A DNA stretch of 64,000 nucleotides from Pseudogemmobacter bohemicus. Its GTDB lineage: Bacteria > Pseudomonadota > Alphaproteobacteria > Rhodobacterales > Rhodobacteraceae. Both the position numbers and the translations under genes were made by a program. Location: assembly GCF_003290025.1 (NCBI RefSeq), contig NZ_QNHG01000002.1:1310976-1374975 (forward strand). The letters run 5' to 3'. Below, in pieces: positions 1 through 7,143 of the stretch. Numbering within the stretch: position 1 is the stretch's first letter; the number at the start of each line of letters is the position of its first letter. The notes below the pieces were generated by a model. The model made no database searches. It had not been told where the DNA came from and saw only the letters and a list, made by a program, of their open reading frames with translations.

Positions 1-131
1 TTTCTCCGCCCTGGGTTCCCTATCGCATTATGGGGGGCGGCATGGGATCGCCCCTGTCCAGCGATTCAGGGCGGGAGCGGGACCATATTCATGGCCCCGG
101 GGGAAACCGCCCCGGCAAGGGAGGAAATGTC

Positions 132-2087
132 ATGTCAGCTCCGGTAGTAAGCCGCGCGCCGTCATCGGAATTTGCGCTGGGAGCGCATGTTGATGCGGCG
201 GGTTACGCGCGTCTTTATGGGGAATCGGTTGTCTCGCCCGAGGGGTTCTGGGGTCGTGAGGGTCTTCGTCTGGACTGGATCGCGCCTTACACGGTGGTGA
301 AGGAGACGAGCTTCGCGCCCGGGAATATCTCGATCCGCTGGTTCGGCGACGGCTCGCTGAATGTGGCGGCGAATTGCATCGACCGCCATCTGATCGACCG
401 CGCGGACCAGGTCGCGATCATCTGGGAGCCGGATGATCCCGCCACCGATGCCGCCCGCCACATCACTTACCGCGAGCTGCTGGAGCAGGTCTCGCGCATG
501 GCCAATGTGCTGAAGGCGCATGGCGTCAAAAAGGGCGACCGGGTTGTTCTTTACCTGCCGATGATCCCCGAGGCGGCCTATGCGATGCTGGCCTGCGCCC
601 GGATCGGCGCGGTGCATTCCGTTGTTTTCGGTGGCTTTTCTCCAGATGCTCTGGCGAACCGCATCAATGATTCCGAGGCGAAGCTTGTCATCACCGCCGA
701 CTGGGCGCCGCGCGCCGGCAAGAAGACCGGGCTCAAGGACAATACCGACAAGGCGCTTTTGCACTGTTCGGACCGCGTCAAATGTCTGGTCGTCAAGCGC
801 ACCGGCGAGCAGACCTCCTGGGTCTCGGGGCGCGATTTCGATCTGCTGGCCGAGATGGCCGAGGCCCGTCCCTATTGCCCCTATGTCGAGGTGGGCGCCG
901 AGGATCCGCTGTTCATCCTCTACACCTCCGGCTCGACCGGCAAGCCGAAGGGGGTCGTTCATACCTCGGGCGGCTACCTCGTCTATGCCGCGATGACGCA
1001 TCAATATACGTTCGATTACCATGATGGCGATGTCTATTGGTGCACGGCGGATGTCGGCTGGGTCACCGGCCACTCCTATATCGTCTATGGGCCGCTGGCG
1101 AATGGCGGCACCACGCTGATGTTCGAAGGTGTTCCGACCTTCCCCGATGCCGGCCGTTTCTGGGAGGTCTGCGCCAAACACAAGGTCAACCAGTTCTACA
1201 CCGCGCCGACCGCGATCCGGTCGCTGATGGGGATGGGGCCGGATTTCGTCGAGAAGCATGATCTGAGCAGCCTGAAGCTGCTTGGTTCGGTTGGTGAACC
1301 TATCAACCCCGAAGCATGGGCCTGGTACGACAAATATGTTGGAAAAGGGAAACTGCCGATCGTCGACACCTTCTGGCAGACCGAGACCGGCGGCCATATG
1401 CTGACGCCCCTGCCGGGGGCTACGGCGACGAAGCCGGGCTCGGCGACCTTCCCCTTCTTCGGGGTGAAGCCGGTGGTGCTGGACCCGCAAACGGCGGCCG
1501 TTCAGGAAGAGACCGAATGCGAGGGCGTGCTGTGTATCGCCGACAGCTGGCCGGGTCAGATGCGCACCCTCTGGGGCGATCATGCGCGGTTCGAAGAGGC
1601 CTATTTCAGCCAGTATAAGGGCTATTATTTCACCGGCGACGGCTGCCGCCGCGACGCGGATGGCTATTACTGGATCACCGGCCGGGTCGATGACGTGATC
1701 AATGTTTCGGGCCATAGGATGGGCACGGCCGAGGTCGAATCTGCCCTGGTCGCGCATGAGAAAGTCGCCGAGGCGGCGGTGGTGGGCTATCCGCATGACC
1801 TGAAAGGCCAGGGCATCTACGCCTATGTCACGCTGATGAACGGCGTCCAGCCCTCGCCGGAATTGCGCAAGGAGCTGGAGGCCTGGGTCCGCACCGAGAT
1901 CGGCCCGATCGCCAAACCCGACCTGATCCAGTTCGCCCCCGGCCTCCCGAAAACCCGCTCCGGCAAGATCATGCGCCGCATCCTCAGAAAAATCGCCGAA
2001 AACGACTTCGCAGCCCTCGGTGACACCTCAACCCTCGCTGACCCAACCGTCGTCGATGACATCATCCAAAACAGGATGAATAAGTAA
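132..2087 (+). CDS. acs: Acetyl-coenzyme A synthetase
   Basis: Cytosolic ligase converting acetate, ATP and CoA to acetyl-CoA through acetyl-AMP. The 651-residue product has the usual family length. Visible are the P-loop [11 protein letters not shown] near residue 263, TFWQTETGG near 412, and the C-terminal [11 protein letters not shown] near 606, whose last lysine is the acetylation-controlled catalytic residue in this family. The frame is open further upstream, but the ATG at 132 follows a GAGGAA ribosome site and gives the normal N-terminus. It stands alone; the next gene downstream is convergent and broken. Confidence 0.97.
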   Translation: MSAPVVSRAPSSEFALGAHVDAAGYARLYGESVVSPEGFWGREGLRLDWIAPYTVVKETSFAPGNISIRWFGDGSLNVAANCIDRHLIDRADQVAIIWEPDDPATDAARHITYRELLEQVSRMANVLKAHGVKKGDRVVLYLPMIPEAAYAMLACARIGAVHSVVFGGFSPDALANRINDSEAKLVITADWAPRAGKKTGLKDNTDKALLHCSDRVKCLVVKRTGEQTSWVSGRDFDLLAEMAEARPYCPYVEVGAEDPLFILYTSGSTGKPKGVVHTSGGYLVYAAMTHQYTFDYHDGDVYWCTADVGWVTGHSYIVYGPLANGGTTLMFEGVPTFPDAGRFWEVCAKHKVNQFYTAPTAIRSLMGMGPDFVEKHDLSSLKLLGSVGEPINPEAWAWYDKYVGKGKLPIVDTFWQTETGGHMLTPLPGATATKPGSATFPFFGVKPVVLDPQTAAVQEETECEGVLCIADSWPGQMRTLWGDHARFEEAYFSQYKGYYFTGDGCRRDADGYYWITGRVDDVINVSGHRMGTAEVESALVAHEKVAEAAVVGYPHDLKGQGIYAYVTLMNGVQPSPELRKELEAWVRTEIGPIAKPDLIQFAPGLPKTRSGKIMRRILRKIAENDFAALGDTSTLADPTVVDDIIQNRMNK

Positions 2088-2132
2088 GGGGAGGCGCCGC
2101 CCGGCCCGGGATCCGGGCGGCGCCTGGCCAGC

Positions 2133-2563
2133 TTACGTCACCTGATCCAGCGCCGCATCCATCCGCTCGCGCGCGTTCTTCGGCATTTTCATCGCCTTGA
2201 GTGTCTCGATCTGCGCCGACAGGTCCGCGGGCGCCTCGCCGATCTGGATCACCATTTCCATCGCGAAATGCGGCGTGCATTTGACGCCGTAAATGCCGGG
2301 TTCGGTGATGGTCACGTCGAGATCTTCGTTGATCTTGCCTTTGAACACCGCCGCGCCGGCGCGGCAGCATATCCTTGATCGCCTAGACAGTATGGCTCTT
2401 GTCGGTCGGGCGGAATTTGATCACGTCCCCCCGGCTCGGACACCATGGTGCCGGCGGCGCCTTTGTTAAGCATATGCATCTCGAATTCGGCGGCCAGCCC
2501 TGGCGAGGCGAGGCGAGGCGAGGCCGCAGGCGATCAGGCGGCGAGTAGGATGCGGGATTTCAT
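2133..2563 (-). pseudogene. Pseudoazurin (cupredoxin electron carrier), multiply broken
   Basis: The last 71 codons read cleanly and include [12 protein letters not shown], the copper-ligand Cys/His/Met loop of pseudoazurin. Upstream, other frames give EFEMHMLNKG and [11 protein letters not shown], the expected N-terminal half. Between them lie several lesions: a one-base loss after about codon 9; a GGCGA repeat (2502-2521) that shifts the signal-peptide frame and would read LASPGLAAEFE with two units fewer; an extra base in the C-run at 2427-2432; a TAG at 2383-2385; and an indel near 2352-2358. Pseudoazurin normally passes electrons to copper nitrite or N2O reductase in the periplasm. No denitrification gene is in this window. 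A frame-restored protein would be about 140 residues. Confidence 0.85.
2502..2521. repeat. Four-copy GGCGA microsatellite
   Basis: Four perfect copies of a 5-bp unit lie in the signal-peptide region of the pseudoazurin relic. Removing two units restores the reading frame, so slipped-strand expansion is the likely cause of one of its frameshifts. Confidence 0.85.
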
Positions 2564-2727
2564 GGACAGATCCGGTGTCACGGCAAAGACCGGCACGCGG
2601 CCTTTGCGACCCGATAGGCCGCGTGCCCGCGCCCGATCTTGAGCGAGGCCAAATCAGCCCTGGGCGGGGCGCCGCAACCCTGGTTGCCGCGGGATGGAAA
2701 TCGCCCTAATGTCAGAAAAATTCCCAG

Positions 2728-3939
2728 ATGCTGAAAGCCCCGATGCAGACTGAATTCGACAGGCTCCTGGCCCAGGCGGGCTGGTCCGTTCCTGATGCGG
2801 CGAAACGGCTTGGCTATTCCGAGGGTCATATCTACCGCTGGAAGCGCGGCGAGGAAGCCCCGCGTGAGGCGGTGCTGACCGTGCTGCGCGCCGAGGCAGG
2901 GCGGCATCCGGCATCCGAGGGCTCGTTCACCTTTATCGACCTTTTCGCCGGCATCGGGGGCTTGCGCCGCGCCATGGAAGCAGCGGGCGGGCGCTGCGTC
3001 TTTACCTCGGAATGGGATCAGTTCGCGCAGAAGACCTATCACGCCAATTACCCTGATAACCGCCCGATTGCCGGCGATATCCGCCAGGTGGCCGAGGCGG
3101 ATGTGCCCGGGCATGACGTGCTGGTCGCGGGCTTTCCCTGTCAGCCGTTTTCCATCGCCGGAGTGTCGAAGAAAAACGCGCTTGGCCGCTCGCATGGCTT
3201 TGCTGATGAAACCCAGGGTACGTTGTTTTTTGACGTGGCACGGCTGATAAAACACCATCGTCCGGTGGCGTTTCTGTTGGAAAATGTCAAGAACCTGCAA
3301 AGCCATGACAAGGGCAACACCTTTGCTGTGATCCATCGGGTGCTGACCCAAGACCTCGGCTACCAGCTGTTTACGAAGGTAATTGATGCCGGCCATTTCG
3401 TGCCGCAGCATCGCGAGCGGATCGTGATGGTGGGCTTTCGCGAGGCCAGCCCTTTCAGCTGGGATGATCTTGAGCTGCCCTCCTATGGCACCCGCCGGCT
3501 GGGCACTATCCTGCATCCCGAGAACGGCACCGAGCGGCCCGAGGGCCATTTCACCACCGGCCCCGATGCGGTTGTCAGCGAGAAATATACGCTGACCGAC
3601 AAGCTCTGGCGCTATCTCCAGGATTATGCGGCCAAGCACCGGGCAAAGGGCAATGGCTTTGGTTTCGGCCTGTTCGGCGAGGGGGATATCGCCCGCACCC
3701 TCTCGGCGCGCTATTACAAGGATGGCTCGGAAATCCTGATCCGCCAGCGTGAGGGCGAGAATCCGCGCCGGCTGACGCCCAGGGAATGCGCGCGGCTGAT
3801 GGGCTATGATGACAGCTTCCGCATCCCGGTTTCCGATACCCAGGCGTATCGGCAATTCGGCAATTCGGTTGCGGTGCCGGTTTTTGCCGAGGTGGCGCAG
3901 AAGATGCGGCCGCATATCCTGTCGCTGATCCATGGCTGA
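2728..3939 (+). CDS. dcm: DNA (cytosine-5) methyltransferase, Dcm type
   Basis: Transfers methyl from SAM to C5 of cytosine in DNA. The 403-residue product carries motif I FIDLFAGIGG (about 69), the catalytic GFPCQPFS (about 134), motif VI ENVKNL (about 184), motif VIII PQHRERIVMVGF and motif X RQFGNSV (about 374). The recognition-domain stretch (LWRYLQDYAAKH, GNGFGFG, TLSARYYKDG) closely resembles what I remember of E. coli Dcm, so CCWGG is the likely target. The first 60 residues look like a short helix-turn-helix (DAAKRLGYSEGHIYRWKRG), replacing the different E. coli N-terminal extension. It overlaps vsr by 8 bp, and no restriction enzyme gene is near. Confidence 0.95.
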   Translation: MLKAPMQTEFDRLLAQAGWSVPDAAKRLGYSEGHIYRWKRGEEAPREAVLTVLRAEAGRHPASEGSFTFIDLFAGIGGLRRAMEAAGGRCVFTSEWDQFAQKTYHANYPDNRPIAGDIRQVAEADVPGHDVLVAGFPCQPFSIAGVSKKNALGRSHGFADETQGTLFFDVARLIKHHRPVAFLLENVKNLQSHDKGNTFAVIHRVLTQDLGYQLFTKVIDAGHFVPQHRERIVMVGFREASPFSWDDLELPSYGTRRLGTILHPENGTERPEGHFTTGPDAVVSEKYTLTDKLWRYLQDYAAKHRAKGNGFGFGLFGEGDIARTLSARYYKDGSEILIRQREGENPRRLTPRECARLMGYDDSFRIPVSDTQAYRQFGNSVAVPVFAEVAQKMRPHILSLIHG

Positions 3940-4444
3940 CGTGCATCCGCCTGCCGCGAGGCGGCGTAATATGCAGGCGATCCGGGGGGCCGATACCGGA
4001 CCCGAGATGCTGCTGCGCCGTGGGCTGCATGGGCTGGGGTTTCGCTATCGGCTTCAGGCGCGCGATCTGCCCGGGCGGCCTGATCTGGTGCTGCCAAAGC
4101 ACCGGGTGGTTATCTTTGCCAATGGCTGTTTCTGGCACGGCCATGGCTGCGCTCTCTTCCGCTGGCCCGCCACGCGCGAGGCGTTCTGGCGCACCAAGAT
4201 TGGCGGCAATGTTGCCCGCGATGCCCGAAATCTTGCGGCGCTGGAGGCGCAGGGCTGGCGCATCGCCATCATCTGGGAATGCGCGCTGAAAGGGCGCGGT
4301 CGCCTGCCCGAGGGCGCGGCTGTGGCGCGGCTGGCCGCCTGGATCACCGAAGGCGGCCAGCGTATCGAGATCGCGGCTCAGGCGGCGACCATGTCTCCGG
4401 CCTTGACCGCATCGGCCAGCCCGTCCAGCAGCTCGACCGTCTGA
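3932..4444 (+). CDS. vsr: Very short patch repair endonuclease Vsr
   Basis: Nicks next to T in T:G mismatches produced by deamination of Dcm-methylated cytosine, starting short-patch repair. The start MADVH, NMQAI, LPGRPDLVL (catalytic Asp near residue 49), NGCFWHGHGC (His/Cys metal and catalytic region) and WECALKGR match the family in order. The start codon lies inside the dcm 3' end, implying translational coupling. The product is 170 residues against roughly 150 for relatives. The extra tail of about 21 residues is encoded antisense to the last codons of aroG, so the two convergent genes overlap by 67 bp. Confidence 0.95.
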   Translation: MADVHPPAARRRNMQAIRGADTGPEMLLRRGLHGLGFRYRLQARDLPGRPDLVLPKHRVVIFANGCFWHGHGCALFRWPATREAFWRTKIGGNVARDARNLAALEAQGWRIAIIWECALKGRGRLPEGAAVARLAAWITEGGQRIEIAAQAATMSPALTASASPSSSSTV

Positions 4445-5442
4445 TCCCAGGAGATGCAGCCGTCGGTGATCGACTGGCCATAGACAAGCGGCTGACCCGG
4501 AACGACTTTTTGCGCACCGGCGACCAGATTGCTCTCGACCATCAGCGCGCGGATGCGGCGCTCGCCTGCACGGATGCGGTCGGCGATATCCGCGACGACA
4601 CCGGGCTGGCGGGCCGGGTCCTTGCCGCTGTTCGCGTGGCTCGCGTCGATCATAATGCCCGGATCAATGCCGGCTTTTGCGGCCGCGAGCGCCACCGCAT
4701 CGACATCGGCCGCGCTGTAATTCGGCCCTTTCGAGCCGCCGCGCAGCACGACATGGCAATCCTGATTGCCGAGCGTCCGGGCAATCGCCGCCCGCCCGTC
4801 TGCGGTGATCGCCGGGAAACTGTGCTGCCCGCGCGCCGAGAGGATCGCATCCAGCGCCATCTGGACCGAGCCATCGGTGCCGTTCTTGAACCCCACCGGA
4901 CAGGACAGCCCCGAGGCCAGCTGGCGATGGATCTGGCTTTCCGTGGTGCGCGCGCCGATGGCGCCCCAGGCGATCAGATCGGCGAAATATTGCGGCATGA
5001 TCGGGTCAAGGAATTCGGTCGAAGCCGGCAGGCCCATGCGGTTGATGTCGAGGAGCAGCTTCCGCGCCAGCGGCAGCCCGTCTTCGATCCGGTCGGAGCC
5101 GTCGAGATGCGGGTCGTTGATCAGGCCCTTCCAGCCAACCGTGGTGCGCGGCTTTTCGAAATAGACCCGCATCACGATTTCCAGCTTGTCCTGGTGGCGT
5201 TTGCGCTCGGCCGCGAGGCGGCGGGCGTAATCCATCGCGGCCTCGGGGTCATGGATCGAACAGGGGCCGATCACCAGCAGCAGGCGCTCATCGCGCCCGG
5301 CCAGGATCTCGCGGATGGCGCTCCGGCTTTGCGCCACGGTCTCGGAGACGGCGGCATCACGGGGGATCGCGACCGCCAGCTCCAGCGGCGAGGGCAGGGG
5401 GCGCAACTCCTGGATACGCAGATTATTGGTCTCGGTCGGCAT
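4378..5442 (-). CDS. aroG: 3-deoxy-7-phosphoheptulonate (DAHP) synthase, class I
   Basis: Condenses phosphoenolpyruvate and erythrose 4-phosphate in the first step of the shikimate pathway. At 354 residues it has the length and motifs of the E. coli AroF/G/H family: VIGPCSIHD near 58, EKPRTTVGWKGLINDP near 96, VGFKNGTDGS, and MIDASHANSGKDP with metal-ligand residues. Which aromatic acid inhibits the enzyme cannot be read from sequence by eye. Expression is probably set by the leader at 5488-5626, which encodes a peptide with Trp, Phe and Tyr codons ahead of an intrinsic terminator. The 3' end overlaps convergent vsr. The isozyme label is approximate. Confidence 0.95.
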   Translation of the reverse strand: MPTETNNLRIQELRPLPSPLELAVAIPRDAAVSETVAQSRSAIREILAGRDERLLLVIGPCSIHDPEAAMDYARRLAAERKRHQDKLEIVMRVYFEKPRTTVGWKGLINDPHLDGSDRIEDGLPLARKLLLDINRMGLPASTEFLDPIMPQYFADLIAWGAIGARTTESQIHRQLASGLSCPVGFKNGTDGSVQMALDAILSARGQHSFPAITADGRAAIARTLGNQDCHVVLRGGSKGPNYSAADVDAVALAAAKAGIDPGIMIDASHANSGKDPARQPGVVADIADRIRAGERRIRALMVESNLVAGAQKVVPGQPLVYGQSITDGCISWDQTVELLDGLADAVKAGDMVAA

Positions 5443-5487
5443 TTCGGTCTTCCTGTTCTTTGTGCCCCAGGTTCTGACCGGCCCCCC

Positions 5488-5522
5488 CGAAAACGGAAAG
5501 CCGCCGGTCGGACCAGCGGCTT
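5488..5522 (-). terminator. Intrinsic terminator in the aroG leader (attenuator)
   Basis: On the minus strand AAGCCGCTGG and CCGGCGGCTT form a 10-bp stem (one G-U pair) around a TCCGA loop, followed by the T-rich TTTCCGTTTTC. It lies about 45 nt before the aroG start with no minus-strand gene upstream other than the leader peptide, so it should control read-through into aroG. Confidence 0.8.
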
Positions 5523-5588
5523 GAGGGTTCTTGGTGAGTATCGCCTGTCTCGCGTTACACAGCCGCCCGCATCCGCTGGCATGAGCGG
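5513..5588 (-). promoter_or_regulatory. Antiterminator and protector segments of the aroG attenuator
   Basis: Read on the minus strand, CCGCT (5584-5588), immediately after the aromatic codons, can pair with AGCGG (5573-5577). Alternatively CCAGCGG (5573-5579) can pair perfectly with CCGCTGG (5513-5519), the 5' arm of the terminator. The two pairings exclude each other. A ribosome stalled on the aromatic codons would cover the first segment and favour the antiterminator. The pairings are seen by eye; no folding energies were computed. Confidence 0.7.
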
Positions 5589-5626
5589 AAGTAATAAAAC
5601 CAGACGGGGGCGCAGGACATCGACAT
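5555..5626 (-). CDS. aroG leader peptide (23 residues, aromatic-rich)
   Basis: A 23-codon frame with ATG at 5626 (second ATG at 5620) and TAA at 5555-5557. Residues 9-13 are Trp-Phe-Tyr-Tyr-Phe, five consecutive aromatic codons (TGG TTT TAT TAC TTC). Such a run just ahead of a terminator is characteristic of leader peptides that sense charged tRNA supply; here all three aromatic tRNAs would be sensed, fitting the first enzyme of the common pathway. I see no strong ribosome site before either ATG, which is the main weakness. The peptide is not expected to act after synthesis. Confidence 0.75.
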   Translation of the reverse strand: MSMSCAPVWFYYFRSCQRMRAAV

Positions 5627-5772
5627 GCCGGAAAAGCTAAGCGTGAAAATCCGCTTTGTCACCCGGAAAATATCGCGGAATTTCAGGATCATGGGAAAAT
5701 ACTGGAGGCTCTTCCGCTGGTGTTCAGGCATATATTCAGAGTTTGTTAACCCTGTTCGCCGAAGGTTGGGCC

Positions 5773-6069
5773 ATGCGTATGCCCTTCATCCTTCCCCTCT
5801 TTCTTGCCGCCTGCGGCGCCCAGCCCGCGCCGCATATGTTCGGCGCCGAGCGGTTTGAGGCCAGCCGCGGTGGCCATGATTATGTGGTCTTTCTGAAAGG
5901 CGGCAGTGTCGAGGTGATCCGCCTCGGCTATGCGCGGCGCGGTGAACACCAGGAGATCCGTGCCACCATGATCGAACTGGTCCCGGAGCTTACCGGCTGC
6001 ACACTGCGCGAAAGCTCGTTACAGGGCGATTCGGGTGAGATGCGGGGGCTGGTCAGCTGCCCGCGTTAA
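5773..6069 (+). CDS. Small outer-envelope lipoprotein, unknown function
   Basis: 98 residues beginning with a very short lipoprotein signal, PFILPLFLAACGAQ, with the lipobox LAAC placing the modified cysteine at about residue 14. The rest (FEASRGGHDYVVFLKGGSVEVIRLGYARRGEHQEIRATM is seen in part) looks like a small mixed alpha/beta domain, and a second cysteine pair occurs near the C-terminus. The ATG at 5773 was chosen over upstream codons because it alone gives a signal peptide. Divergent from the aroG leader. I do not recognise a family. Confidence 0.75.
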   Translation: MRMPFILPLFLAACGAQPAPHMFGAERFEASRGGHDYVVFLKGGSVEVIRLGYARRGEHQEIRATMIELVPELTGCTLRESSLQGDSGEMRGLVSCPR

Positions 6070-6114
6070 CCTTTCGTCCCGCTAATCCTTTGCCCGGTTA
6101 ATTCTTTGTCCCGG
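6066..6114. repeat. Three imperfect 16-17 bp tandem copies across convergent stop codons
   Basis: Units begin TTAACCTTTCGTCCCG, CTAATCCTTTGCCCGG and TTAATTCTTTGTCCCGG. The first holds the stop codon of the lipoprotein gene, the third the stop codon of the membrane-protein gene on the other strand. Confidence 0.7.
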
Positions 6115-6301
6115 GTCCCTTCGGCCTGATGATGAACAGCATATAGCCGATGTAAAGCCCCGCCGCGAGGAAGGCGAACCCCCAGAGCGGCGCCTGGAAG
6201 ACAAAGAACTCCAGCCCTGACCACAGGATCGGCAGGATCGTGCACAATAACCGCGAGACTGGGCGTTCGAACATCGGGTGGTGCGGGTCGAGAAGTTGCA
6301 T
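6098..6301 (-). CDS. Small two-helix membrane protein, unknown function
   Basis: 67 residues with two hydrophobic segments (SRLLCTILPILWSGLEFFVF and a second around WGFAFLAAGLYIGYMLFII) separated by a short polar turn, and a basic C-terminal tail. The ATG at 6301 gives MQLLDPHHPMFERP, an N-terminus like other small conserved Rhodobacteraceae proteins I recall. The frame is open further upstream without a sensible protein. Function unknown; probably inner membrane. Confidence 0.65.
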   Translation of the reverse strand: MQLLDPHHPMFERPVSRLLCTILPILWSGLEFFVFQAPLWGFAFLAAGLYIGYMLFIIRPKGPGTKN

Positions 6302-6531
6302 GGGCCGGGTCCGGGTTGCATTGCGGGGAGGCCCAGCATCGGTGCATGCGCGGTCGAGGTCAATCATCCTCCTGATCCGCCGGGGGCCTTGCAGCACCGG
6401 CGAGGGAACCAGAAGCGCCCTGCTGCGTTAACCCTGCGGCCCCCGAGGCCCTGCAACCGAACCGCCATGCCAGTCGTAAGTGGCACTTCGCTCCGGACGC
6501 TGGCGGCGTTTCGCTAAAGTGAGGGAAAGAA

Positions 6532-6789
6532 ATGGGTATCGAAAGCATTCTGATCCTGCTGATCATCGGCGCGATCGCCGGCTGGCTGGCTGGCCAGCTG
6601 GTCAAAGGTTACGGATTTGGTCTTGTCGGCAATATCGTGGTAGGGATTGTCGGTGCCTTTATCGCCGGGCTGATCCTGCCCTATACCGGCCTGACTTTCG
6701 GCGGTAATGCGATCATCGCCGCGATCATCCATGCGACGATCGGTGCCGTGATCCTGCTTTTGCTGATCCGCCTCGTGCGGACGGCGTAA
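6532..6789 (+). CDS. GlsB/YeaQ/YmgE family (transglycosylase-associated) membrane protein
   Basis: 85 residues with three hydrophobic helices and the glycine-rich pattern of this family: IIGAIAGWLAGQLVKG at the start, then GLVGNIVVGIVGAFIAG and a C-terminal helix ending LLLIRLVRTA. A GAGGGAAAG ribosome site precedes the ATG. Family members are small inner-membrane proteins linked to stress responses in enterobacteria; their biochemical role is unclear. Confidence 0.9.
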   Translation: MGIESILILLIIGAIAGWLAGQLVKGYGFGLVGNIVVGIVGAFIAGLILPYTGLTFGGNAIIAAIIHATIGAVILLLLIRLVRTA

Positions 6790-6805
6790 ATCCTGGCGGG
6801 CGGGG

Positions 6806-7054
6806 TCAGCTGTCGCAGCCGATCCCGTCGCCATCGCGGTCCAGGTCGTAAATGTCTGACCCGACCACCCTGACCGGGCCCTCGACATAAGCGGGGCCGT
6901 TGCCGCTGCCACCGGCGCAATCCACATCGGATGCGACCGGGACGCAGGCGCCTGAGTAGTTCTGATCGCATTCGCTGGCGGCGGCTGCTTCGGGCAGAAG
7001 GGCGCAAAGCGGCGCGAGAACGGCAAAAACCTTGTAAAATGTCACGATACTCAA
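6806..7054 (-). CDS. Secreted excalibur-type calcium-binding domain protein
   Basis: 82 residues: a signal peptide of about 26 residues (hydrophobic core FAVLAPLCALL, cleavage near AAA-S), a linker with cysteines, and the C-terminal DLDRDGDGIGCDS, the excalibur Ca-binding loop (DxDxDGxxCE/D-like). Probably periplasmic or surface located. It is convergent with the GlsB-like gene. No partner is evident. Confidence 0.85.
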   Translation of the reverse strand: MSIVTFYKVFAVLAPLCALLPEAAAASECDQNYSGACVPVASDVDCAGGSGNGPAYVEGPVRVVGSDIYDLDRDGDGIGCDS

Positions 7055-7107
7055 CCCTTCCGTTAAGGAAGGTTAACAGAGTTAGCCACTGTCAGGAATA
7101 CCCTTTG

Positions 7108-7143
7108 GCGCCGCTTGCTCTTCTAGCGCCGCTTGCTCTTCTT
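7108..7143. repeat. 18-bp direct duplication across the uvrB stop codon
   Basis: Two adjacent 18-bp copies (17 of 18 bases identical), GCGCCGCTTGCTCTTCTA and the same ending in TT. The uvrB stop codon is at the junction (7123-7125), so the C-terminal coding repeat is copied just after the stop. Confidence 0.9.

Noticed and set aside
162-1796. Long open frame (544 codons) antisense to acs
   Set aside because: Shadow of the acs codon pattern in GC-rich DNA; low-complexity composition and no motif.
2502-2521. GGCGA tandem repeat as a possible CRISPR
   Set aside because: Units are 5 bp without spacers; simple microsatellite.
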